From Trypanosoma brucei gambiense DAL972 (lineage: Eukaryota; Euglenozoa; Kinetoplastea; Trypanosomatida; Trypanosomatidae): 64,000 nucleotides of DNA. Positions 8,991 to 18,061 of this stretch are shown one piece after another. The DNA lies in assembly GCF_000210295.1 (NCBI RefSeq), contig NC_026743.1, forward strand, positions 496,001 through 560,000, given 5' to 3'. Below the pieces are notes generated by a model, which saw only the letters and a list, made by a program, of their open reading frames with translations, did no database searches and was not told the origin of the DNA. Position 1 is the stretch's first letter; the number at the start of each line of letters is the position of its first letter. The translations under genes and the position numbers were made by a program.

Positions 8991-9614
8991 CATTAAAGTG
9001 TCACAAAGGAAGAATCTCAAGGACTTCAGCTTACTTGTTTATTTTTTCTCACATTGAAAGCGATCAGTGGTCCACGCTTGATGAATTATTGTTTTCTTGG
9101 GCGCGTTCGATTTAACCGTCCACCCTTATTTGTTCACTCAATTTTCATGCGACTTGGATCGCCGTAGTTGTTGACTCCTTCCTCTGGCCGTCGGTTCGTT
9201 AGTACGCACAATGTCCAAGTGACTGTTTGTCTAACTAAGTTCAAATCTCTCAGTTATGGATACAAGCAAACACTTTGGTGAATCCTGTTGTATATATTTT
9301 TTGGCTCGGTATAATCACTAGTTTATTTACATCTTTCGCATCGGCAAACTTACCGTCTCCCCCCATCTGTATATAAAGATAAACATGTGTCGACATATTT
9401 CGACATATATATTATATATTTTTCCCAAGTGTGTATTCCACGAATATGCGGCTTTTCTTCCCTCGTCGTCCCTTATTTTGTTGTTTGTTCCCTCCCTACT
9501 AACTACCTGTGCGTTGGTTTGATTCTTTTTCATCATTGCAGGGACGGAGGTACTCTTCGCCCTAGGAGCCCTGGTGCTGACAGCGGAAAAAGTGAAAACT
9601 CTGTTGGCTCTTTC
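8991..9614 (+). other. Intergenic region M16 gene-MCU paralogue
   Basis: AT-rich, no gene visible. Near the end are a TACTAAC heptamer (9497-9503), a pyrimidine tract (about 9521-9538) and AG at 9540-9541, the probable acceptor for the MCU paralogue. Confidence 0.55.
9497..9541 (+). promoter_or_regulatory. Trans-splice acceptor of MCU paralogue with branch-like heptamer
   Basis: TACTAAC at 9497-9503 is followed by a T-rich tract and CAG ending at 9541. The heptamer equals the yeast branch-site consensus, but trypanosome branch sites are loose, so the match may be chance. It supports the ATG at 9615 as the start. Confidence 0.5.
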
Positions 9615-10259
9615 ATGGTTGGAACAGTATTACGCGTATATACACACCGCACTCGGTGCATCGGGGAACTGTGCAGTGTCGCACCATTGTGCGTTATTTT
9701 GGAACAGAGAAGACCGGGCCCTTCCTTCGGTATTAGGAGCCAAAGTAGAGAAGACAATAGTGTACATTTTCTACCTTGCGAAGGGGCAGTGGACCTATCG
9801 TTGCGGGCGCTCTCTACGATTGAAGGTCTGCGAAATTATCGTGAGCATCGCCTTCGCCCACAGCTGCTGGTGAAGAGGGCTGAGCTGCGTCAAGCAGATG
9901 ACGTTAAGACACGGTGCGACGCCTTGGGATTGCGTTATGCCGATCGCTGCATTGCCATAGCTGTCGCTCTAATATTAATTCGTAATGTTGTTCTCTTCTA
10001 CTGGGTCTACTTTCTCTTTGACTGGAACCTCGTGGAGCCCATCACATACCTGTTAGAGCGTGGTGCAGTGTGTCTGGGTTTCTTATGGTACGGTGCAACG
10101 AGCAGCGATGCTCGTTTTGAATCTTTCCGACAATTCCTCGTGTCCCGTCGGACGCAACGGCTTTATGCGCAGCACAACTTTAACGCTGGACACTGGAAGG
10201 AGTTGGTGGTGGAGGTGGAGGGGCTTGAAGAGCAGCTGCGCGGGCTGGAGAGTGTTTGA
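9615..10259 (+). CDS. Mitochondrial calcium uniporter (MCU) family subunit
   Basis: A 214-residue protein with the MCU two-helix pore unit. A predicted coiled segment at about 70-105 is followed by TM1 at about 112-134, the pore loop F-D-W-N-L-V-E-P-I-T-Y (135-145), and TM2 at about 143-162. A basic, helical C-terminus follows. MCU forms the Ca2+ channel of the inner mitochondrial membrane, and T. brucei is known to have several paralogous subunits. The family signature is W-D-x-x-E-P; here W137, E141 and P142 are kept but the selectivity Asp position is N138. The N-terminus contains R, H and C residues but no obvious classical presequence. ATG 9615 is the first after the acceptor at 9541. 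The frame is open further upstream but has no ATG there. It may be a regulatory, MCUb-like subunit. Confidence 0.78.
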   Translation: MVGTVLRVYTHRTRCIGELCSVAPLCVILEQRRPGPSFGIRSQSREDNSVHFLPCEGAVDLSLRALSTIEGLRNYREHRLRPQLLVKRAELRQADDVKTRCDALGLRYADRCIAIAVALILIRNVVLFYWVYFLFDWNLVEPITYLLERGAVCLGFLWYGATSSDARFESFRQFLVSRRTQRLYAQHNFNAGHWKELVVEVEGLEEQLRGLESV

Positions 10260-11100
10260 AACCTCCATCACATTGAAGGTTCGGAGGTGGACTGTCCTAT
10301 CTTCTTTCATTCTGCCTGTTGCACAACTTTAAGTTACAAAGAAAAGCTCATCGTGTGCTTCTTCATGTATCAATCTTACTTGCCTGTTTGTTTTGGTGCT
10401 GAGTCAGGTGGGAAACCTCCGACCTCTTGCTCACTGTTAGATCGTTTCGGTATTTCCTCGTTTCTTGCCAATTTTTCTTCTCTTTAATTCTATTTCACCT
10501 TACTGCAACCGCGAAAACGTTGCGCTTCCACTTACCCCTCAATCATCCTGAGAGAGTGACTGGGTGGGCGGTCGACGAGTGGTTCCTCTTTCCTCTAATG
10601 CTGTTTCAGGTTGTAATGGCCAGTGTGATGAAGATGTGTGACTAAACGCTCATGATTGAGTGCTGGAATGAAGAGGGAAAGCGAAGAGTCGTACGCTTTT
10701 TTTTTTTTATTGGGAAGGAGGAGCCGACGGAATATATTCACTGCCTCATCGTTGTTCGTAACCTTTCCCTTCGTTGCTGGTTTTACAGTTGCAGCCGTCC
10801 CCACCAACTCACCCTAATACGATTGTGCATAGTTTCCATTGCTCTCAATGTGCTTCATTGCATTTTTCTCACCTCTATCTGTCATTAAGGAAGAAACAAA
10901 AAGAAGAAGCGCAAGAGCAACTGCACGGTTAGGTAAGTTTTCCAACCGGTCAACTGGTAGAGGGAAGTACCGTCAGGGACGCAAGGTAGTTCACTACCTG
11001 TCGATTGCAGCACCTCTCTACGTCAGAAGTTAGTATATTTGAGCTCTGTGAGTATATATTAATTTTTTGTTGGAGCAAAGTTCTTTTGTGTAGCGTAGAA
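10260..11100 (+). other. Intergenic region MCU paralogue-coiled-coil gene
   Basis: An 841-nt T-rich spacer with a T12 run at about 10697-10708 and no convincing gene. AG dinucleotides follow T-rich DNA close to 11101, but the acceptor cannot be fixed by eye. Confidence 0.5.
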
Positions 11101-11616
11101 ATGGATGCGGAAGAGTACCTGCATATGAAGGAGCGGGAGATGATGGAAGAATATGGCGCAGTGATTTTGTCGCAACGCAACGAGATTGAACAGCTTCAGC
11201 GGCGGTGCAGCGAACTGCTGCATGAACGGAGTTTCATGAGGGCATCTGTGGCGGAGGATGTGCGTCAGTTCTGTGTGGGGCACTTGCAGAGGCAGCAGGC
11301 ACAGCAGCAACGAGCATCGGGCCGGTTAGCAACTTCCAGTGCCTGTGTACAATCCATTCCTGTACTGCACTTACTGCAGTTTCTCCACCAGTACACATCA
11401 GGGGTTGTTCCGGTAATGGAGACGGAGAAACGCAAGCGCCCACGTGAAACCGGAACCGGTGGGATATGCCCCAATACACCACATCAGCAGAGACTCGTGC
11501 AGCGGATGATAACTCGGCGGCGGTTGTGCATACGGGAAGGTGATAGTGAGGAGCCTCTCCAGGGTATTGAAGTGCAATCGGCCGAACAACCCATCTGTGC
11601 GGATCAAGTTCATTGA
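11101..11616 (+). CDS. Hypothetical coiled-coil protein
   Basis: A 171-residue protein I do not recognise. Residues about 1-75 are Glu/Gln/Arg-rich and read as an amphipathic helix or coiled coil, starting M-D-A-E-E-Y-L. Residues about 75-110 contain a Q-rich stretch, and the C-terminal third is basic, with K-R-K-R-P-R near residue 120, a possible nuclear signal. There is no signal peptide or membrane segment. The ATG at 11101 is preferred because the frame upstream has only non-ATG codons in AT-rich spacer. Coding composition and position between unit-oriented genes support it as real. The function is unknown. Confidence 0.6.
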   Translation: MDAEEYLHMKEREMMEEYGAVILSQRNEIEQLQRRCSELLHERSFMRASVAEDVRQFCVGHLQRQQAQQQRASGRLATSSACVQSIPVLHLLQFLHQYTSGVVPVMETEKRKRPRETGTGGICPNTPHQQRLVQRMITRRRLCIREGDSEEPLQGIEVQSAEQPICADQVH

Positions 11617-12657
11617 CTCTCTCGTTCAAGTAGAAGCTGAGAAGTATTTGAAGGGAAGGGAATAGACGCGCATATTAAAGCTGCGCTCTCTTTCATTTCC
11701 ATTTTTCCTTTGGTGATTGCCACCTGCAGGTTGCTAAGCAACAGCCGAGAAATGAGAGGGAAAGGGATGGGAAAGGAACGAAAGGAAAGGAAAGGAAAAG
11801 AAAAGGAGGTGGGAAAAAGGCAGAATTGAAGTCAAGTGAAGAGAACAGAACGTGAAGTGAAGGAGGATTGAGAGAGTAAAGGATGCTTCATCCCTCTGTT
11901 TGGTCAGATGCCGCTGTGAAGGTATTGGTGATTAGAGAGGGATGAGTAAATGTACGCAGAGGAAGAAGGGTTTACCAGTGAGGGGAGCATTATCAAATAG
12001 TATGTATGTATACACGTATGCATATGTATTATACACGCAAGAGGAAAGGTGAGGGTTTAAGTTGTGTGGAAACAGAGGAAAGAAAAACAGTAGAAGCGTG
12101 CTAAGGGGAAAAAAGTGCAAGAGCAATCTGATCGCATTCTTTTCTGTCTATGTGTGCCTACATTTCAGAGTTACCTCCAACTTCTACGTTTGTATTCTCG
12201 ATTCAGTTGGGTTTGCATACAGGACTCTGCTTTGGAGGCAGCGATCACCGATCATAATGTCCATTACTTTGTTTGTTGACTTTATTTATTTTATTTTTCG
12301 TTTCCTCTCAACACACCACTGTAACCTTTCTTTCACGTGGGGTCGGCGCGACGATCTCCGCTTTGACACGGCTCCCGTTCTCTCTTCACAGGCGCGCGGA
12401 AGGATAGAGGCCGAGTTTAAAAAAAAACCTCTTTTATTAATATCATGATGAAAAGGGGGGGGCAACGCGAGATGCGCCCCAACAAGTACATAGGTATATT
12501 ACTAGTTTTACAACTCAACTATTCTCTTTGCCGTATTTCGACTGATTTTTTTTATTCACAACACTGCCTGACTAATCTACCCACCACTGTCAACTTCTCC
12601 TTTCGCGCTGCATGATGGGCTAGTTATACATAATAGTGCCGAAAAGCGGTGGGCAAC
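11617..12657 (+). other. Intergenic region with long purine tract
   Basis: A 1-kb spacer. About 11748-11885 is almost pure G/A on the + strand, with GGAAA units. The second half is T-rich and would supply the acceptor for the next gene; a run of G occurs at about 12455-12462. A 3-codon ATG-ATG-GGC-TAG mini-ORF lies at 12612-12623, upstream of the true start. Confidence 0.55.
11748..11885 (+). repeat. Purine-strand tract
   Basis: About 140 nt of nearly uninterrupted G/A with repeated GGAAA and GAAAGGA words, in the 3' flank of the coiled-coil gene. Such tracts can form triplex DNA or act as RNA-binding-protein sites. Similar shorter purine tracts recur in other spacers here (for example 33800-33890), so it may simply be spacer style. 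Confidence 0.6.
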
Positions 12658-14082
12658 ATGTCTTGCGGTGGCGCATGGGAGGCGCTCATTGACAGAGCTG
12701 TTATGGAGGTGTCAAAGTTCCTTTCCGCAACAAAAGATGCATTTCATCAGGACTCCCCTACCGCTGAGTGGATGCTCAATTTGCTAGACGACAATGCCCT
12801 GAGGGATGTTGTCATGGAACGCAATTTTAACGCCCTTTGCGGAATGGTGGGCTGCGCAGCTATGCCACCAGCTGCGGCGGGAAGGGTTGAGGGGCAACTG
12901 CAGCAGGAGGCGATAGGGACGGGAAAAAATATATTGAATAGAAACGATGAAGAAGACACCGTCTCGGATGGTGAGGATGATGGTAGTGACGCTGCCGATG
13001 CGTTCCGTCGGTACGAAAAGTATCGCGAACAGATTTGCGCGGGCAGGGAAGCGGCAACGGCGTTGAGTGGCGTCGACATGACCAGGTGTTTCTGCTCTCC
13101 CGATTGCGCGGAGCAGTTTGCCGCGATGCTGGCTAAGGTGCCGAGGACATTAGTGTACTCTCGGGAGGGTTTAGTTAATTCCGTCGGTGGATTGTTTCCA
13201 AACATGCAGTTTTCCGTGTTGCAGCAGTTAGCGGGAGCGGAGGCCACGGTGGTGCCTGATATACGAGAAAAGGAGGTTGTTGAGGGTCAAGAAAAGAAAC
13301 TTGACCTGCCTATTCCCTCCGTCGGGAATGAAGAAAATAAAGACCACAAAGTGAAGCTGAGGGAACTGCTGGAGAGCATTCAGGCGGTTCAGTCCGTATG
13401 GAGTCGGGGTGTGCAGGAGGTCCGGCCTTTTAACACACGAAAGGGAACTATGCAGAAAATGCCTATTCCACTGATGGTTTACGACTGGCTGGGAACCGTA
13501 TCGACGGATAAAACAAAGTCCATTTTTGCTAGCGTATGCTATAGCAACACGAGGAAAAGCGATAGATTCCCATGCGTTGGCGGTGGACGTTCTACAAACT
13601 TGTTTGTCCGTTGTATGCAACCTGTCTTGGATGCATGCATTCGGAAAGGAAAGGAACTGTCTGAAGGGCGAGCTGCCGACGAGGGATGTGCCGAAAACCC
13701 TTGCGTGGACCCCGCACTTCAACACCAGCGGCTAACACTCTTTGTCCGGCATGTGTTTTCCGGCGAAACATCAGCAACACTCTCACGGTTGTTGATGTAC
13801 GATCAGGCCACGCTGGAACGTGCGTGGGGTGTTTGGAACTCCACAGGCCTCCTCGCAAGTCTTAGTTTTCCTTCGGCGGTACCCGGTGATTTCACCTGCG
13901 GTGGGGGGTCTCCAGCGAGGATTTATCTTGCCGTTGTTTTGACAGCAGCAGCGGCGTTATGTGTCCCTGCCATTTGGGTGGAGTGGCTTCAGGAAGACAA
14001 CGGCCTTGCTGAAGTGTTGGAGGCTTTGGGATGCACAAGTGATGACTTCATTGCATGCGTCCGCGCGTTAGTAATCGAATGA
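12658..14082 (+). CDS. RPAP2/Rtr1-like protein (RNA polymerase II-associated)
   Basis: A 474-residue protein. Residues about 45-160 resemble the Rtr1/RPAP2 zinc domain: V-V-M-E-R-N then C61-x4-C66, an acidic insert (about 95-115), then R-C-F-C-S-P-D-C with C146-x3-C150. In yeast and humans this family assists RNA polymerase II import and removes Ser5 phosphate from the CTD. Trypanosome Pol II lacks heptad repeats in its CTD, so the substrate here is unclear. The insert between the two cysteine pairs (about 80 residues) is longer than usual. The C-terminal 300 residues carry no motif I recognise. The ATG at 12658 is the first suitable one in frame; the frame extends 3 codons further only from a GTG. 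Confidence 0.68.
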   Translation: MSCGGAWEALIDRAVMEVSKFLSATKDAFHQDSPTAEWMLNLLDDNALRDVVMERNFNALCGMVGCAAMPPAAAGRVEGQLQQEAIGTGKNILNRNDEEDTVSDGEDDGSDAADAFRRYEKYREQICAGREAATALSGVDMTRCFCSPDCAEQFAAMLAKVPRTLVYSREGLVNSVGGLFPNMQFSVLQQLAGAEATVVPDIREKEVVEGQEKKLDLPIPSVGNEENKDHKVKLRELLESIQAVQSVWSRGVQEVRPFNTRKGTMQKMPIPLMVYDWLGTVSTDKTKSIFASVCYSNTRKSDRFPCVGGGRSTNLFVRCMQPVLDACIRKGKELSEGRAADEGCAENPCVDPALQHQRLTLFVRHVFSGETSATLSRLLMYDQATLERAWGVWNSTGLLASLSFPSAVPGDFTCGGGSPARIYLAVVLTAAAALCVPAIWVEWLQEDNGLAEVLEALGCTSDDFIACVRALVIE

Positions 14083-14668
14083 TAATCGCCGACAGTTGTG
14101 ACGACTAGGGGAAGAAAAAGGTTATGGGACTGATGGAGGTATGATGTTGTGTGCATAGTCAAAGGTGCGGTAACTCGTCTCTGCATTTGTTCGCCGAACA
14201 ACAAAACCGTTCGCTCTCCTCTATGGTATTCTGTTATTACTGAAACCCCATGAAGTGACCACTTTGCAATATTAGGCATGGTTCCTCTTCGAATTTTTCC
14301 TCTTGCGCTTGGTAGTGTACGCGTGTTCATGCTTCGACTATTATCTACGGATGCATCTTATTTTTTTGTTTCGCTCATTCTATTTTCCCCCTTTTTTGTG
14401 TGTACGTTTTTTTCATGTATGTATATTCTGAGAGATATCGGGGAAGCGCCACGTATATCAAAGAAGGGGCGACATCTGAAGGTATCAAACAGATTTGAAG
14501 CTACGGAAGGAATACGTTTTAACAAAAAAAAAGAGTGATAAGACTGAAGGGGTGATTAACAACAACTGTATAAAAAAAAGGTACATAGTACATTGTCCGT
14601 GTCATACACGAGGACGAATAGATAAATAAATATATACTTGTTTGTTTGCACTCGAAAAGGTCCAACAT
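14083..14668 (+). other. Intergenic region RPAP2-like-CFAP20
   Basis: T-rich then A-rich spacer of 586 nt. No gene visible. A pyrimidine-rich stretch at about 14358-14415 could serve trans-splicing of CFAP20. Confidence 0.5.
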
Positions 14669-15496
14669 ATGTTCCACAACAGTTACCAGTCGGGGTTTCT
14701 TTCCATTCTCTACAGCATTGGGTCCCGTCCTCTGCAAATATGGGATACAAAAGTACGTAATGGCCACGTCAAGCGCATTACCGATGAGGATATTCAATCG
14801 TCTGTCCTCGAGGTGGTTGGAAACAATGTGAGCACATGTTACATTACTTGCCCAGTGGATCCCAAGAAAACACTTGGTATTAAGCTTCCTTTCCTCGTGA
14901 TGATCATCAAGAATCTCAAGAGATATTTCTCTTTCGAGGTGACGATTCTCGATGACAAGGGCATCCGTCGTCGCTTCCGTGCCTCCAATTACCAAACAAC
15001 AACACGGGTGAAGCCGTTTACCTGCACGATGCCGATGCGTTTGGATGAGGGGTGGAATCAGATTCAATTCAACTTAGCGGACTTCACGCGGCGTGCGTAC
15101 GGTACGAATTATCTCGAAACGCTACGCGTGCAACTTCATGCGAACTGCCGCGTTCGCCGGTTGTACTTCAGTGACCGCCTCTACTCTGAGGAGGAGCTGC
15201 CACCGGAGTTTAAGTTGTTCCTCCCTATTGCACAGCAGCAGCAACAGCAACAGCAACAACAGCAACAGCAGCAACACATGCAGAAACAAGCGCCTCCTGA
15301 ACCTCAACAGCAACAACATCACCAACAACAACAGGCGCATTCGGAGGCTCACCAACAGCAACAGTACCAACAGCAAGTGCAGCACTCACAGTTTCAAGAT
15401 GCCGCACCACCGTCCCAACAGCAGACACATGAGGAAATGGCTCAGGGTGAAGAGGAGGAACAGCAGCAACAAACGTCACCAGTAGAGGGCGCTTAG
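14669..15496 (+). CDS. CFAP20: CFAP20/BUG22 axonemal protein with glutamine-rich tail
   Basis: Residues 1-187 match CFAP20 (FAP20, BUG22) almost throughout: [15 protein letters not shown] at the start, P-L-Q-I-W-D, L-G-I-K-L-P-F, and [13 protein letters not shown] near residues 118-130. CFAP20 is an inner-junction protein of axonemal doublet microtubules, needed for normal flagellar beating; BUG22 is known in trypanosomes. The family is normally about 190 residues long. Here 88 further residues follow, starting with 14 consecutive Gln (about 189-202, mixed CAG/CAA) and continuing Gln-, Pro- and His-rich to an acidic end. The ATG at 14669 matches the conserved family start exactly; a few in-frame codons upstream are from spacer. 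Confidence 0.95.
   Translation: MFHNSYQSGFLSILYSIGSRPLQIWDTKVRNGHVKRITDEDIQSSVLEVVGNNVSTCYITCPVDPKKTLGIKLPFLVMIIKNLKRYFSFEVTILDDKGIRRRFRASNYQTTTRVKPFTCTMPMRLDEGWNQIQFNLADFTRRAYGTNYLETLRVQLHANCRVRRLYFSDRLYSEEELPPEFKLFLPIAQQQQQQQQQQQQQQHMQKQAPPEPQQQQHHQQQQAHSEAHQQQQYQQQVQHSQFQDAAPPSQQQTHEEMAQGEEEEQQQQTSPVEGA
15225..15475 (+). repeat. CAG/CAA glutamine-codon repeat in CFAP20
   Basis: Imperfect CAR triplet repeat coding the Gln-rich tail. The core at 15235-15276 codes 14 Gln, with several shorter runs downstream. CAG and CAA are mixed, which usually limits slippage. Confidence 0.85.
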
Positions 15497-16610
15497 AAGG
15501 GAACATATAAAAATGGTGCGCAGACTGTTTTTTTTTTGTGTGTGTTTATGCGCTCGCGTGCGAGTTTCTGTGTGTGTGTGTGTGCGTGGAGGGAGAGATT
15601 TTTGGCGCTTCCTCATTGTTGTGTAGGCTGTGGCCGTTATTTATGGAGTGCGTTTCTGCTCCTATGTTCTTTCTTCGGTTGTTTGTTTGTTTGTTTTCGT
15701 TTTTGTTCCTCTTTTTTTTTCCTTCTCTCTCTACACGCACAATCTATCACTTTTACACATGCCTATACGCATGTTCTCATACCCGCACTTACAGGCAAAC
15801 GAAAATAAACTAAATTCGTAAGGTGCGGCATCTAGAAGCGTTTTGTTTTCGAAAATGAAACAAACGCAGAAATAAGAAAAATGAAGAAAGAAGGTATGTA
15901 ACTGTGCATGAAACAGAAGTGGAACGCGTCACGCAATCACATGGAAGAGGTAGAGGAGTGAAAAGTGATTTTTTTTAAAAAAAAGAAAGGAGAGAAGAAA
16001 ATAACTGTACATCTGAAATAGATGATAGAGAGAAAGAAAGAAAGAAAGAGGAAATACGAACATAAAGACCGCGTCAGATGTTGAGTGCACACCTATGTCT
16101 GTGGGTGGAAGAGGGAAATCGAATTGAAGGGTTTCAGGTAATGCAATTGTGATCTCTCGTCCGAATTTTTCTCATTCTCATCTTCTCTTCAATCCTTTTC
16201 TACATTATTTGAAGCAGGTATCTTTCTTTAATTCTGTTTGTAGACGTGTGCGAACTCTCCCCCCTTTATTTTGCTCTAAATGTTGGGTTTATTTCCTCTT
16301 TAAGTCCGTTTGTCCTCCTCTTTTCAACCTTTTCATTTCATGACTGCATCACAACTCGCGCAATGAATGAATGCATGATGAAACTAATTGAGCAGAAGGG
16401 AAGGATGGTTAAGTATCCCATCTTTTTTATTTTTCGGTCATGATTCTTTCCTTTCCTTCCCGTTCTGCTTCGTTCGGGGTTTGACAGATGAGTGAGAAGC
16501 TGCTGAAAAGACCCAGGGTTGATGAAACGCTTTTATGGGAAACCTATTTTTTTTTTTATTTCTTCTCAGTTAAACCGAGAAGGAATAAATAACTTGTGAC
16601 GAGTCAGCGG

Positions 16611-16704
16611 ACGGAAGGGATTGGTGTATGTAGCGTTGTCCACTCCTTGTGTGGGAGCAATTAGACATAACCGTAACACCACTACTTACACCAATCCCTT
16701 CCGT
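16611..16704 (+). repeat. 18-bp perfect inverted repeat, 94-nt hairpin candidate
   Basis: The arm 16611-16628 (ACGGAAGGGATTGGTGTA) and the arm 16687-16704 are exact reverse complements, separated by 58 nt. Just inside, GTAG (16630-16633) can pair with CTAC (16682-16685), and the loop holds a smaller CTCC/GGAG hairpin. The RNA would form a long stem-loop. No function is known to me; a structured RNA, a UTR element or a small inverted-repeat element are all possible. Confidence 0.85.
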
Positions 16705-17512
16705 ACAAATGCACATACACACACATACACACACACTCACATTATGATCCCATAATAAATGTATAAGATGGAAGTTATTTGTGTGTCAGATGTGGGTGTT
16801 GTCGTATATATGTATAATCCAAACATGGGCAAAAGAGCAAAGGGGGGAAAGGAGGGAGAGCAGGAAGAAAAGGAGGTTGACGGAAGGAAGGAATTGGCTG
16901 AAGGAGTGAATGAAGGAAATAGAAGAGAATAAATGAATCATTTATTTACATACGTGCCTGAAATGGGATTTACTTTTACCTGCATCGCATGCCATAGAGC
17001 TCTCAGCCGGTGTGACCAAGTTAACAATGTGCGTTTTGTACATGATGGGTTACCGTGCCGTCACACCGCATTTCCAACGTTTGTTCGCATTTTCTCATTT
17101 CTAGTTTTCTTTGCTTTTCCTTTACATTTTGTGAAATTGTGTCATCACCCATGATGTGTTCGCATGCATTTGTTTTCTTTCTTTCTATCTTTAAATGATG
17201 TATATTGAGGTTCCGATGTTTAAATAGTCGCCCCGCATTGGGGAATAGAGAAGAAGGGGCAGGGAAAGAAAGTGAAGGAGAAAAATGGTGGGCTACCTTG
17301 AGTCTCACCATGTATCCGCATATTGCTACTGTGAGCATGGCTGGATATTGCCTTTTTCTTCTGTTTCCACCCCAACGAAAAAAAAAAAACATATGCTCCT
17401 TCTATTTCTCTTTTTTTTCTTTGCTTCTTGTTTTTCTTGGTGACGCGTTCCTAGACGAATCGGCTTGAATTGGACGGCTGCAGCGCAGCTTTTTTCATCG
17501 AGTAATAATAAT

Positions 17513-17530
17513 TATATATATATATATATA
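17513..17530 (+). repeat. TA dinucleotide microsatellite
   Basis: Nine TA units in spacer DNA; likely length-variable between strains. Confidence 0.9.
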
Positions 17531-17730
17531 CTACTTTTCAGCTATTAGGACACGATATACGAGGTAGCAAAATTAAATAAAATTTACAGCCTACACAAAC
17601 GCATCTAACTCGCCATTGCCACCTTCTAAGGGTGAAGAGGGGGAGCGATCGTTTGCACATTTTTCAGTTAATCATTACACAGATCATAGAGAAGCTACAG
17701 GCTAGATAGAATTTATTATCATAGTCATAC

Positions 17731-17771
17731 GCCTCTTTGTCTTCTTTGCCAACCGCTGGCAACAAAGAGGC
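17731..17771 (+). repeat. Hairpin, 9+6 bp stem with one bulge
   Basis: GCCTCTTTG (17731-17739) pairs with 17763-17771, and TTGCCA (17746-17751) pairs with TGGCAA (17757-17762), closing a 5-nt loop. Only a 6-nt bulge interrupts the left arm. It lies about 290 nt before the nuclease ATG, so it could be in a leader or in an upstream 3' UTR. Confidence 0.75.
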
Positions 17772-18061
17772 TTATTGAAAGCACATATATTCTCACATAG
17801 AAAGCAAGAGCGGAGTGTGAAGTCTCTTAGGGCGGTATACCACCAGACGTGTTAGCGCAATCGCGCGTGGAAATCAACTTCTTTTCCCGCGTTTTTGAGT
17901 TTGTGAAAATAGTAAAACACACGTAAGGTACAGTATCAATTATCCACGCGTGTGTCTGTGGCGTATTTGGCGGCAGTAAAATTTATCATTTTCAGTTTGA
18001 AGCAACGGAGAACAGGGGGGAGGGAAAATTGTAATATTTCCAACAGAGGAGCGGACTATCA

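Larger units (their letters stand above)
15497..18061 (+). other. Long intergenic region (2.6 kb) CFAP20-nuclease
   Basis: The longest gene-free stretch in the window. It contains TG-rich DNA (about 15537-15586), a GAAA repeat (about 16032-16050), an 18-bp inverted repeat (16611-16704), CA-rich DNA (about 16712-16740), a TA microsatellite (17513-17530) and a hairpin (17731-17771). Its short open frames are T-rich and not convincing. It probably contains the long 3' UTR of CFAP20 and could hide a non-coding RNA. Confidence 0.6.

Noticed and set aside
9225..9255. tRNA B-box-like AGTTCAAATCTCT
   Set aside because: No matching A box, acceptor stem or anticodon arm can be folded around it.
9497..9541. 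A cis-spliced intron ending at 9541
   Set aside because: TACTAAC plus CAG looks intron-like, but no coding exon with a 5' splice site is seen upstream, and cis-introns are extremely rare in trypanosomes. A trans-splice acceptor explains it.
17511..17532. TATA-like strings as promoters
   Set aside because: They are TA microsatellites. Trypanosome Pol II genes here are in one direction and need no gene-by-gene promoter.
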